8,242 nucleotides of DNA, taken from the NCBI GenBank assembly GCA_023461035.1, contig JAEWOD010000009.1, forward strand, positions 1-8,242, given 5' to 3'. The notes below the pieces were generated by a model. The model did not search any database. It was not told where the DNA came from and worked only from the letters and a program-made list of their open reading frames with translations. Positions 1-6,887 of the stretch are shown in pieces. The translations under genes were made by a program, and so were the position numbers. The stretch is from Bacteroidota bacterium. Lineage in GTDB: Bacteria; Bacteroidota; Bacteroidia; Flavobacteriales; Weeksellaceae. Numbering within the stretch: position 1 is the first letter of the stretch; every line of letters starts with the position of its first letter.

Positions 1-1004
1 GCTTGCGGCTGGATGGCAGCGGCTGGACGCTGGAAAAACTGGCCAAGCGCGGCAGCAAGCACCTGCTGTGGCTGCTGCTGTCACTGTGGACGGGGTTCAC
101 CTTTGTGGGCTACTTTGTGCCTATCCGTGATCTGGCGGTGCAGGTGATGGCATGGCAAGGTGCCTGGCAGATTTTCTGGATTGGGTTCTACGCCTTGGCA
201 ACCTATGGCAATGCCGGATTTTTGCGTGAGCAGGTGTGCAAATACATGTGTCCGTACGCGCGCTTTCAAAGCGCCATGTTCGACAAAGACACACTGGTCG
301 TGAGCTATGACGCTGCGCGGGGCGAGGGCCGTGGCCCGCGTGCCAAGGATGCGGACTACCGGGCCCAAGGCTTGGGCGATTGCATTGACTGCAAGCTGTG
401 CGTGCAGGTCTGTCCGGTGGGCATTGATATTCGCGATGGCTTGCAGTACGAGTGCATCGGCTGCGGCCTGTGCATTGACGCCTGCAACAGCGTGATGGAC
501 AAAATGCACTACCCGCGCGGGCTGGTGCGTTGGAGTACCGAGCAAGCCCTGGCACAGGGCTGGAGCCGTGCGCAAATGCTGCGCCGCGTGTTCCGCCCGC
601 GCGTGCTGCTGTACGGCGCGGGGCTGCTGGCCATCACCGTGGCCATGGTCACCAGCCTGTCTGTGCGCGTGCCGCTGAAGGTGGACGTGGTGCGCGACCG
701 GGGCACGCTCTCGCGCATCGTGGCGGGCGGCATGGTCGAGAACATCTACCGCGTGCAGATCGGCAATGCCACGGAAGTGCCGCAGCACTATGTGCTGTCA
801 GCCTCGGGCCTTAACGGGCTGCGCGTGGCCTCGGTGCCCGAGGTGGCGCTGGCAGCAGCCGAAGACCGTTGGGTGGTGGTGCGCCTGCAAGCTCCTTATG
901 GCGCGGCGCAACCAGGCTCCAATCCTGTGGTGATTGAGGTGCGTGCGCAGGCCGACCCCAAGATTGCCGTGTCCGCGCACACCACTTTTTTGGCACCCCG
1001 CTAA
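1..1004 (+). CDS. ccoG: CcoG (FixG/RdxA), cbb3 oxidase assembly ferredoxin-like membrane protein, 5'-truncated
   Basis: This is the C-terminal 333 residues of CcoG; the frame is open at the left edge, so the real start and roughly 140 residues (the first membrane helices) lie outside. CcoG is an inner-membrane iron-sulfur protein with cupric reductase activity that helps supply copper to cbb3-type cytochrome c oxidase. Visible here are two hydrophobic helices (about residues 20-40 and 53-74 of the partial protein), the conserved EQVCKYMCPYARFQ segment (Cys79, Cys83), and two CxxCxxCxxxCP-like clusters (Cys127/130/133/137 and Cys151/154/157/161) that would bind two [4Fe-4S] centres. A further helix lies at about 200-220, followed by the Ig-like FixG C-terminal domain. 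The stop is TAA at 1002-1004. No fixH/ccoH-like gene follows; the next gene converges on it. The identification is firm from the motifs. Confidence 0.96.
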   Translation, partial: LRLDGSGWTLEKLAKRGSKHLLWLLLSLWTGFTFVGYFVPIRDLAVQVMAWQGAWQIFWIGFYALATYGNAGFLREQVCKYMCPYARFQSAMFDKDTLVVSYDAARGEGRGPRAKDADYRAQGLGDCIDCKLCVQVCPVGIDIRDGLQYECIGCGLCIDACNSVMDKMHYPRGLVRWSTEQALAQGWSRAQMLRRVFRPRVLLYGAGLLAITVAMVTSLSVRVPLKVDVVRDRGTLSRIVAGGMVENIYRVQIGNATEVPQHYVLSASGLNGLRVASVPEVALAAAEDRWVVVRLQAPYGAAQPGSNPVVIEVRAQADPKIAVSAHTTFLAPR

Positions 1005-1013
1005 ACGCTGGTT

Positions 1014-1031
1014 ACAGGGCATCGTGCCTGT
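1014..1031. terminator. weak hairpin between convergent ccoG and MocR genes
   Basis: ACAGG and CCTGT, plus an inner GCA/TGC after a bulged G, can form a short stem in the 26-base gap between the two convergent stops. It touches the stop codon of the minus-strand gene. There is no U-tract on either strand, so it is at best a poor bidirectional terminator and may be chance. Confidence 0.2.
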
Positions 1032-2494
1032 CAGCGACGTATGCCGTGCTGCTGCATCTCGGCGCACCACTGACCCAGTTGCTGCAGGGCTGGGATGGTG
1101 CGCGCATCCCATTCCAAGCCAAAATTCAGCCGGATACAGCGTTCAAACCGTTGCGAAGCCGAGAACATCGGCCCCGGCGCCAGGCTGATGCCTTCGGACA
1201 GGGCCTGCTGGTGCAGCTGCAGGGCATCGCAGCCGGGTGGCAACTCTACCCACATCAGGTAGCCGCCCTCTGGCCGAGTGGCGCGGGTGCCCGGGGGAAA
1301 GTACTGGGCTATCGCCTGGGCCATTGCATCGCGCTGGGTGAGCAAGATGTGGCGCAACTGGCGCAGGTGCTTGTCGTAGCCCACGCCCTCCAAGTAATGT
1401 GCCAGCGCCGCTTGTGCCGGGGCATTGGTGCTGATGGAGGTGGTGAGCTTTTGCCGCGCCACCCCCTGTGTGAAACGGCCTGCTGTGACCCAGCCAATGC
1501 GCCAGCCGGGGGCCAAACACTTGGAAAACGAGCTGCAATGCAGCACCCAGCCTGCGCGGTCATAGGCCTTGATGGGCAGAGGGCGGCGTGCTGAAAAATA
1601 CAGCTCGCCGTAGACATCGTCTTCAATCACGGGTATTTGCAGGCGCGCAGCCATATCGCACAGGGCTTGCTTGTGCGGCGCAGGCATTAGGCTGCCCAGC
1701 GGGTTGTGAAAATTGCTCATCAACCAGATGGCCTGCGGGCGGTGGGTGGTGATGGCCGCCTCCAGCGCCTGCAAATCAATGCCATCGCGCGGATGCGTTG
1801 GCACTTCAATGGCCTGCAGGCCCAAGCGCTCCAGCGCCTGCAGTGCGCCGTAAAAACAGGGGGACTCCACCACCACCGCGCCGCCGGGGCGGGTGACGGC
1901 CGACAGGCACAGGTTCAGCGCCTCCAAGGCGCCGTTGGTGATGACCACATCATCCATGTGCAGCGGCATGCCATCGGCCAGGTAGCGGCGGGCAATGTGG
2001 CGGCGCAGGCCGCTGTGGCCGGTGCTCAGGTCATCGAGCAGGTCGTGCGGCTGTGCCTGGCGTGCGCAGGCGGCCAGCGACTGCGCCAGCTTGTTCCACG
2101 GGAAGTGCTGGGGCGCGGGGAAGGCACTGCCCAGGCCCACCGTGCCTGGCTGGAAGCTGGCTTGCATGATGGAGAACACGCGCTCGCTGACATCCACCGT
2201 CAGCGAGGCCGGGGGCGGCAGCCGGGCGATCTCGGGCTCCGGCGGCGGGTGGTGGGCGCCCGAGGCCACGTAGTAGCCCGAACGCTCGCGCGCACGGATC
2301 AGCCCGCGCGCCTCCAGCAGGTAGTAGGCCTGGAACACCGTGGACGGGCTGACGCCGCGTGCGGCGCAGCAGCTGCGCACCGAGGGCAGCTTGTCTCCCG
2401 GCTGCAGCATACCCGCGTGGATGGACTGGGCGATGTCGGCGGCCAGGGCGGCGTAGCGCGTCAGGCTGGATGAGGGGGCGGGTTGGGTGGACAC
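1031..2494 (-). CDS. MocR/PdxR-type regulator: GntR wHTH fused to fold-type I aminotransferase domain
   Basis: A 487-residue protein with the MocR architecture. Residues about 11-78 form a GntR-family winged helix-turn-helix (LTRYAALAADIAQSI, PGDKLPSVR, GVSPSTVFQAYYLLEARGLI, SGYYVA). A Pro/His-rich linker follows (about 80-97), then an aminotransferase class I/II domain to the end. PLP-site residues are visible: Asn264 in HNPLG, Asp292/293 and Tyr295 in EDDVY, Lys325 in SSFSK (Schiff-base lysine), Arg332 in GWRIGW, and a late RLNFG arginine. Such proteins normally act as PLP-responsive transcription factors rather than enzymes. I chose the GTG at 2494 because it precedes the HTH directly and gives the usual family length. 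The frame stays open far upstream, but only as a shadow of the next gene. No strong Shine-Dalgarno is seen. The gene lies 41 bases downstream of the ene-reductase on the same strand, so co-transcription is likely. Its target is unknown. Confidence 0.9.
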   Translation of the reverse strand: MSTQPAPSSSLTRYAALAADIAQSIHAGMLQPGDKLPSVRSCCAARGVSPSTVFQAYYLLEARGLIRARERSGYYVASGAHHPPPEPEIARLPPPASLTVDVSERVFSIMQASFQPGTVGLGSAFPAPQHFPWNKLAQSLAACARQAQPHDLLDDLSTGHSGLRRHIARRYLADGMPLHMDDVVITNGALEALNLCLSAVTRPGGAVVVESPCFYGALQALERLGLQAIEVPTHPRDGIDLQALEAAITTHRPQAIWLMSNFHNPLGSLMPAPHKQALCDMAARLQIPVIEDDVYGELYFSARRPLPIKAYDRAGWVLHCSSFSKCLAPGWRIGWVTAGRFTQGVARQKLTTSISTNAPAQAALAHYLEGVGYDKHLRQLRHILLTQRDAMAQAIAQYFPPGTRATRPEGGYLMWVELPPGCDALQLHQQALSEGISLAPGPMFSASQRFERCIRLNFGLEWDARTIPALQQLGQWCAEMQQHGIRR

Positions 2495-2508
2495 AGCCGC
2501 CCAGTGTA

Positions 2509-2527
2509 GGGGCAGTCGGGCAGCCCC
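2509..2527 (-). promoter_or_regulatory. GC-rich inverted repeat just upstream of the MocR start
   Basis: GGGGC (2509-2513) and GCCCC (2523-2527) form a small inverted repeat in the 41-base gap between the ene-reductase stop and the MocR GTG. In mRNA it would fold about 14 bases before the start codon, so it could damp translation or mark an operator. In DNA this GC-rich, such a short repeat can arise by chance. Confidence 0.2.
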
Positions 2528-2535
2528 GCCCCGGA

Positions 2536-3651
2536 TTAGGCCGTGGCCGCGCTCTGCAGCAGGCCCTTGGCGCCATGGGGCTCGCAGCGCAGGTACTGCG
2601 GGGCGGCCGCCACCAGGGCGCCCAGCTGGCGGGCGGCCTCCCAGGGCCAGCGCGGGTTGTAGAGCATGGCGCGGGCCACGCCGATGGCATCGGCCTGGCC
2701 GGCATCCAGGATGGCCTGGGCCTGCTGCGCGTCGGTGATCAGGCCCACGGCAATCACGGGCATGGCCCCCTGCAGGTGGCGGCGCAGGCCGTCGGCCAGC
2801 GGCACCTGGTAGCCAGGGCCGATGGGGATCTGCTGCGCCGGGTGCAGGGCGGCGCTGGAGACATGCAGGAAGGCGCAACCGCGCGCTGCCAGGGCCTGGG
2901 CCAGCTGGGTGCTTTGCGCCAGGTCCCAGCCGCCGTCCACCCAGTCGGTGGCGGAGATGCGCACGCCCAGCGGAAAGCCCGCTGGCAGGGCCGCCTGGAT
3001 GGCATCGAACACCTCCAGCGTCAGGCGCATGCGGTTGTCCAGGCTGCCGCCATAGGCGTCGTTGCGCAGGTTGGACAGGGGTGACAGGAACTGGTGCAGT
3101 AGGTAGCCGTGGGCGGCGTGCAGCTCCAGCGCATCCAGCCCCAGGCTGTGCGCGCGCAGGGCGGCATCGACGAAGGCCTGCGTGATCTGAGCAATGTCCT
3201 GCAGCGTGGCGCTGGCCGGCAGCGGGTCGGTGGGCAGGAAGCCCTGAGCGCTGGCGCTGATCGTGGGCCAGGCCTCGGGATGGTCGGCGGGCAGAGCGCC
3301 ACCGCCTTCCCAGGGTCGGCGGCTGCTGGCCTTGCGGCCGGCGTGGGCCAGTTGCATGCACACGGGCATGGGGCTGTGGCGGCGGATGTGCGCCAGCACC
3401 GGGCGCAGCGCCTGCACCTGGGCATCGTTCCACAGGCCCAGGTCGTGGGCGCTGATGCGGCCTCGCGCCTCGACGGCGGTGGCTTCCAGGATCAGCAGGC
3501 CGGCGCCGGACTGGGCCAGCTGGCCGTAGTGCATCAGGTGCCAGCTGGTGGCACAGCCTTCCTCGGCCGAGTACATGCACATCGGGGGAATGACGATGCG
3601 GTTGGCCAGTTCCAGCGAGCCAAAGCGGATGGGGGAAAACAAAGCAGGCAT
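2536..3651 (-). CDS. NADH:flavin oxidoreductase, Old Yellow Enzyme family (YqjM/XenA class ene-reductase)
   Basis: A 371-residue FMN-dependent TIM-barrel reductase that would use NAD(P)H to reduce activated C=C bonds (enones, quinones, possibly nitro compounds) in the cytoplasm. Class-defining residues sit at the positions I recall for XenA: PPMCMY with Cys25 and Tyr27, Gln100, QLAHAGRK at 100-107, His178 and His181 in ELHAAHGYL, DAYGGSLDNR (198-207), and Arg231. The C-terminus reads PQYLRC (351-356), resembling the YqjM tail that supplies an arginine finger to the neighbouring subunit; Arg355 is the candidate. About 16 extra residues follow it. ATG at 3651 is preceded by AAGGGA (3662-3667), a spacing of 10 bases. 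Stop is TAA at 2536-2538. It is first in the likely two-gene unit with the MocR regulator. The physiological substrate cannot be read from sequence. Confidence 0.94.
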   Translation of the reverse strand: MPALFSPIRFGSLELANRIVIPPMCMYSAEEGCATSWHLMHYGQLAQSGAGLLILEATAVEARGRISAHDLGLWNDAQVQALRPVLAHIRRHSPMPVCMQLAHAGRKASSRRPWEGGGALPADHPEAWPTISASAQGFLPTDPLPASATLQDIAQITQAFVDAALRAHSLGLDALELHAAHGYLLHQFLSPLSNLRNDAYGGSLDNRMRLTLEVFDAIQAALPAGFPLGVRISATDWVDGGWDLAQSTQLAQALAARGCAFLHVSSAALHPAQQIPIGPGYQVPLADGLRRHLQGAMPVIAVGLITDAQQAQAILDAGQADAIGVARAMLYNPRWPWEAARQLGALVAAAPQYLRCEPHGAKGLLQSAATA

Positions 3652-3697
3652 GGTGGGCGCGTCCCTTCACAGCAAATCTTGCGCCGCAGCATGACAC

Positions 3698-3733
3698 AAA
3701 AAAAGCGCGCCACCGATCCCGTCGGTGACGCGC
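3698..3733 (-). terminator. strong intrinsic terminator of the ParB-like gene
   Basis: Read on the minus strand, GCGCGTCACCGA, loop CGGGA, TCGGTGGCGCGC, then seven T residues. The stem is 12 bp with one G-T wobble and a 5-base loop. It begins 23 bases after the ParB-like stop codon and ends 46 bases before the ene-reductase start, insulating the two genes. The promoter of the ene-reductase must therefore sit in or very near this short interval, or the gene relies on read-through. Confidence 0.92.
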
Positions 3734-3756
3734 TGCGGCTAGGGGCGGCGGCGGGC

Positions 3757-4626
3757 TCAGGCCTGTTCGGCCAGCAGCTCCTGCAGGGTCTTGACCTGCA
3801 GGCGCAGGCGTTCGTTCTCGGCCTCCAGCTCGGCCACGCGGGCCTGCAGTTCCTCGGGCGAGGCGGGGGGGGCGGCGTCCAGGCGGTCCTCGTCGGCCGC
3901 GAGTGGTTTGTCGGCCTTGGGCTTTTTCTTGGCCTCGCGCACGCGCTTGGCGGCCTGCTTCAGGCTGTCGGCGCCTTCGGCGGCCACGGCCTGCTGCTCT
4001 TCCAACGGCAGGGTGGCGACCACGGCGGCGGCGTTCAGCGTCAGCTCGCCGGCCTTGACGGCGGCGACCACTTCGGGGGCGGCCTTTTCCTGGATGGTCT
4101 CGATCATCTTGACCTGGCCGGCCGACAGGCGGGCGGCGCGGGCCAGGGCTTCGCGCGTGTCCAGGGCCTGGTCGGGCACCTTGGGGGTGTTGGCCAGGGC
4201 CTGGGCCACGGCGGGGTCGGTGTCACCGTCCCAGGGCGCTTCGGCGCTGGATTCGGCCTTGGCGGCGTTCACCGCGGCGGCGGCCGCGGCGCGGCGCTCG
4301 GCAATGATCTCGCGCTTGCGCAGGGCCAGCACACCGCGCTGGAAGTCGGAGACGGAGCGGCGGCCCAGGTGCTGGTCGATCATCCACAGGTGGATGTCTT
4401 CCATGCTCTGAAAGCGCGTGTTCTGCATGGTCTTGAATGGCAGACCGTGCTTTTGGCAGATGCTGTAGCGGTTGTGGCCATCAACCAAAATATTGCCCCA
4501 CAGCACCAGTGCGTCGCGGCAGCCTTCGTCCAGGATGCTGCGCTCCAGCGCTTCGTACTCGTCAGGGGTCAGTGGGTCGATATAGGCCTTGAGCTCAGGC
4601 AGAACAACGATTTCTTCAGTACTCAT
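3757..4626 (-). CDS. orphan ParB-like (ParB/sulfiredoxin fold) DNA-binding protein with C-terminal leucine zipper
   Basis: A 289-residue, probably cytoplasmic protein. Residues about 8-85 match the ParB N-terminal fold: PLTPDEYEALERSILDEG, then LWGNILVDGHNRYSI with the DGHNRY motif that in ParB-type domains lies in the nucleotide-binding pocket. Residues about 86-115 contain a basic helix, and 116-135 are Ala-rich. Residues about 153-205 (TREALARAARLSAGQVKMIETI, then VKAGELTLNAA) resemble the KorB/ParB helix-turn-helix. A Lys-rich stretch (228-240) is followed by a coiled coil (257-287, leucines at heptad spacing). I take the ATG at 4626 rather than the upstream ATG at 4680 because GGAG (4631-4634) lies just before it and the promoter overlaps the longer version. 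No ParA partner or parS-like cluster is visible. Such proteins are often annotated as plasmid replication/partition related; the function here is not established. Confidence 0.8.
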   Translation of the reverse strand: MSTEEIVVLPELKAYIDPLTPDEYEALERSILDEGCRDALVLWGNILVDGHNRYSICQKHGLPFKTMQNTRFQSMEDIHLWMIDQHLGRRSVSDFQRGVLALRKREIIAERRAAAAAAVNAAKAESSAEAPWDGDTDPAVAQALANTPKVPDQALDTREALARAARLSAGQVKMIETIQEKAAPEVVAAVKAGELTLNAAAVVATLPLEEQQAVAAEGADSLKQAAKRVREAKKKPKADKPLAADEDRLDAAPPASPEELQARVAELEAENERLRLQVKTLQELLAEQA

Positions 4627-4630
4627 GAAA

Positions 4631-4634
4631 CTCC
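4631..4634 (-). promoter_or_regulatory. ribosome binding site deciding the ParB-like start
   Basis: GGAG followed by TTTC and ATG on the minus strand. It supports starting at 4626, which drops 18 residues from the longest open frame. Confidence 0.75.
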
Positions 4635-4652
4635 AATCAATGCAGGCAGCGC

Positions 4653-4680
4653 ACTGTAGCGCCCAAGGCGTAAAAGTCAA
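4653..4680 (-). promoter_or_regulatory. sigma-70 promoter of the ParB-like gene
   Basis: On the minus strand TTGACT (-35, 4675-4680), a 16-base spacer and TACAGT (-10, 4653-4658). Transcription would start near 4646, leaving about 20 bases of leader with the GGAG site. GCGC flanks both sides of the -10 element. The -35 matches five of six consensus bases and the -10 four of six. Confidence 0.6.
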
Positions 4681-4799
4681 AAGGTCGCTGCAAAGCTGAT
4701 GATTGCCTTGTGGCGTTGTGTGGTTGTGTTTGCCAGCGCCTGAAATTTGTGTACGTGGAGTTCAGCGCTTTATGAGTCACTGCTGCTTGATCTCTTACC

Positions 4800-4834
4800 A
4801 AGAAAAACGCCCGCTTTATATGCAGCGGGCGTTT
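4800..4834 (-). terminator. intrinsic terminator downstream of the lipoprotein gene
   Basis: AAACGCCCGCT (4805-4815) pairs perfectly with AGCGGGCGTTT (4824-4834) around an 8-base loop, an 11-bp stem. On the minus strand the stem is followed by TTCTT, making a TTTTTCTT run. It lies about 40 bases past the lipoprotein stop. On the plus strand the T-run is only three bases, so it mainly serves the minus strand. Confidence 0.85.
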
Positions 4835-4873
4835 GTGCAAATCCTCAATTTTCAATGAGGTGAATGGCTGAAA

Positions 4874-6865
4874 TTAGTTGGAAACTGCCAGGTTCAGACC
4901 ATATGTGGTGAGGTTTTGTTTGCGGCTGTTGTCCTTGTCTTTCATGATGATGAAGTATTTATCACCCAGCTTGTAGGGCGTTGCATAAGTACTCCATTCC
5001 CACTCATCGCCATCATTTTGCTCGGTAAAGAGTTCGCCGCTGAAGAGTTGGGTGACGGGGATTTCAGTGTTTACCTCATCGCCTTCATCCATAGAAGTCA
5101 CCAAACCATTTTGGATGCTAAAGCTACTGGTATAAGCAAATGGTGTTTTATTGTTACTGGTGAAATCAGTCCAATTTTCCGAGTCAACGCCACAGCTATA
5201 TTCTGTGAAAGTCTTTCCATTTAGTTCGGCAAGATCTTTAACGACTTCAGCCTCTTCAGAGAAGGCAATAATCTGTAGTTCCGAGCCTGCGGGCTGCTGT
5301 GGGACAACTTTACAAGTTGTCAGCAATTGACCATTCAAAAATGCCTGGCCATAGTGGGCGTCATTGTCTTTATAGCTCCAGCTGGAAGTATCCCAGCCAT
5401 CTGCAGTGCTTGCTGAGAAGAAATCCAAGCCAAAAGCATAGCCAAAGTCCGTGCTGGATTTAGCAATCTTGGCAGCATTGATGTATTGGCCAGTTGCAAA
5501 GTCATTCAAGTCCGATACTTGAAATACAAAGAAGCCAGCAGGGGTGACGTTATAGCCACTATCAGCTTCAATATCTTCTTCTTTCACGACATTTTTGCTC
5601 GAAAGGACTTTCCCACCATGGCCGTAGCGGGGATCAGTCTCTGCAGGGAAGCCCGAGTCATCGCCATCGCTGCCAGAGTCATTACCGCCGTTGCCAGAGT
5701 CATTACCGCCGTTGCCTGTGTCAGGTTGTGCAGCAGTGGGTACGCAGCTTAGAAAGCGAGCGCTGGCCTCTTCACCTGTTTCGTCATTCACAATAAAGTA
5801 ATTTTCGGAAATGGGATAGACAAAAGTATTTGTCAGATCATTACCGTCTCTAAGCTGGATTAGGCCATCACTGCCAGCTTCAAATTTTTCAGTGTGAGGA
5901 TCACCAACCTTTTTTCCATTGTAAAAATCAGTGATTTCTACGCTTTGTCCTGAAATCGCTGTGGCAGTTGTGATTTTAAGTTGAGCGTATAGCTTGGGGT
6001 CAATCAGGGATGTGCATTTCCAGTTGCCGCTGTAGCCATTAGCAATCGATTCCGATTGTTTGAGGTTGACCAGGTAGGACATGCCTGTCAGCGTGTCATC
6101 GATATAGTCGAAGTTTACGTTGCCATTTCCTGCTGTATACAGCAAACCGCGTGGAGCAAATTCCCCATCACTTTTTTGCTGGTATGCAGGGTAAAAACCG
6201 TCCGTTGCTTCACCAAAAACAAAATTGTTATTTTTGCCAAGACTTAAGGTGTTTCCGTCTTTTGTTACAACGCCGGTCTCAGAAGAAGTTGCATCGAATT
6301 CACCGGTGCTTCGCTTAAAACGCAAGCTTACATGGTGGTATGTAGTATCTTCTGTAAGTAAGTGAATTTCCCCTGGTGTGAAGTCGCTGACGGGACTTTC
6401 GGGAGATGGGATCGCTGCAACAGTTTTGTCATTACCATCTTCAGTAAATCTTGCAATTTGTATAACTGCAGCAGTCTCTCCCTCTTTAGAGGGCGTTGGT
6501 TGTTCTTCTGCAGTGAAAGCAATTACGACAGGCTCATCATTCGCATTCTTGAGCTTGAGTTCGATTTCTTTATCAGAATAAGACCATGTGCCTGTTAGAA
6601 GTGTTCCTGTAGGAAATGCGGCGTAGCCACCCACCAAAACAGTACCGATAAAGTTGCCACTAGTTTGTGCAACGTTATTAACGGTAACGCCCTCTAATTT
6701 AATCTGCCAAGTATCACCGATAGAGAATGAGGTTGTGTATGTGGCGCTTTGAGACGTTGTAGCGGGAGTACCATTAGAGCTGCCGCCATCACCGCCACCA
6801 CCACAAGCAACCAAAGCAGCTGCAGCCAGGCTGGCCAAAGCAAAATTCTTTACGAGAAAAGTCAT
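4874..6865 (-). CDS. large outer-membrane-type lipoprotein of unknown family, AT-rich
   Basis: A 663-residue protein I do not recognise. The N-terminus is a lipoprotein signal: Lys6, a hydrophobic stretch (about 7-19), and lipobox LVAC with Cys21 as the lipidation site. GGGGDGG follows; Gly at +2 fits export to the outer membrane. The mature part is Asp/Glu/Ser/Thr/Asn-rich and looks beta-rich, with no hydrophobic helix. A repeat linker (383-405, GGNDSGN units) divides it into a region of about 360 residues and one of about 258. Four more cysteines (Cys284, Cys374, Cys518, Cys558), two per half, could form two disulfides in the periplasm or on the surface. Similar stretches recur: YTTSFSI at 43-49 and YTSSFSI at 578-584; ENYFIVNDETGEEASARFL and DKYFIIMKDKDNSRKQNL near each half's end. 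GAGGA (6869-6873) sits 3 bases before the ATG. Base composition differs sharply from neighbours (22 of 60 G/C at 5101-5160, against 44 of 60 at 3421-3480), suggesting acquisition by transfer. Adhesin, binding or surface structural roles are all possible. Confidence 0.85.
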   Translation of the reverse strand: MTFLVKNFALASLAAAALVACGGGGDGGSSNGTPATTSQSATYTTSFSIGDTWQIKLEGVTVNNVAQTSGNFIGTVLVGGYAAFPTGTLLTGTWSYSDKEIELKLKNANDEPVVIAFTAEEQPTPSKEGETAAVIQIARFTEDGNDKTVAAIPSPESPVSDFTPGEIHLLTEDTTYHHVSLRFKRSTGEFDATSSETGVVTKDGNTLSLGKNNNFVFGEATDGFYPAYQQKSDGEFAPRGLLYTAGNGNVNFDYIDDTLTGMSYLVNLKQSESIANGYSGNWKCTSLIDPKLYAQLKITTATAISGQSVEITDFYNGKKVGDPHTEKFEAGSDGLIQLRDGNDLTNTFVYPISENYFIVNDETGEEASARFLSCVPTAAQPDTGNGGNDSGNGGNDSGSDGDDSGFPAETDPRYGHGGKVLSSKNVVKEEDIEADSGYNVTPAGFFVFQVSDLNDFATGQYINAAKIAKSSTDFGYAFGLDFFSASTADGWDTSSWSYKDNDAHYGQAFLNGQLLTTCKVVPQQPAGSELQIIAFSEEAEVVKDLAELNGKTFTEYSCGVDSENWTDFTSNNKTPFAYTSSFSIQNGLVTSMDEGDEVNTEIPVTQLFSGELFTEQNDGDEWEWSTYATPYKLGDKYFIIMKDKDNSRKQNLTTYGLNLAVSN
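5650..5723 (-). repeat. 21-bp tandem repeat encoding the GGNDSGN linker
   Basis: Two identical 21-base copies lie at 5671-5691 and 5692-5712, unit TGCCAGAGTCATTACCGCCGT on the plus strand. They are flanked by a degenerate copy (5650-5670) and a partial copy (5713-5723). The unit is a multiple of three, so copy changes alter linker length by seven residues without a frameshift. Confidence 0.85.
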
Positions 6866-6887
6866 ATGTCCTCAGATGTTGTTAATT

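Larger units (their letters stand above)
4627..4873. other. intergenic region between lipoprotein and ParB-like genes
   Basis: 247 bases with no convincing gene. It holds the ParB-like promoter and leader at its left end and the lipoprotein terminator at its right end. A 72-codon minus-strand frame (4637-4855) runs through both signals and has no ribosome binding site, so I do not call it. The stretch 4684-4799 shows nothing further that I can support. Confidence 0.6.

Noticed and set aside
1706..2473. 255-codon plus-strand open frame opposite the MocR gene
   Set aside because: It is antisense to the conserved helix-turn-helix and PLP-domain coding sequence, with shadow-type composition.
2495..3697. 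An upstream extension of the MocR frame giving an 888-residue protein
   Set aside because: The extra 401 codons are an out-of-frame reading of the ene-reductase gene, low in complexity and rich in Arg, Pro and Gly. The real MocR begins at the GTG at 2494.
3109..4659. 516-codon plus-strand open frame, Gly/His/Gln-rich
   Set aside because: It lies antisense across both the ene-reductase start and the whole ParB-like gene, runs through the terminator, and has the composition typical of a GC-rich shadow frame.
4627..4680. Longer N-terminus for the ParB-like protein starting at 4680
   Set aside because: It lacks a ribosome binding site and would start inside the -35 element of the predicted promoter; the ATG at 4626 has a good GGAG.
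4637..4855. Small minus-strand frame of 72 codons in the intergenic region
   Set aside because: It has no ribosome binding site, starts beyond the lipoprotein terminator and covers the ParB-like promoter and terminator elements.
4843..4860. CCTCA/TGAGG inverted repeat just after the lipoprotein stop
   Set aside because: Only five pairs around a mismatched AT-rich centre; the much stronger hairpin at 4805-4834 explains termination.
5650..5723. Possible CRISPR-like repeats
   Set aside because: The 21-base units are directly adjacent without spacers and lie in frame in a coding sequence; they encode a linker.
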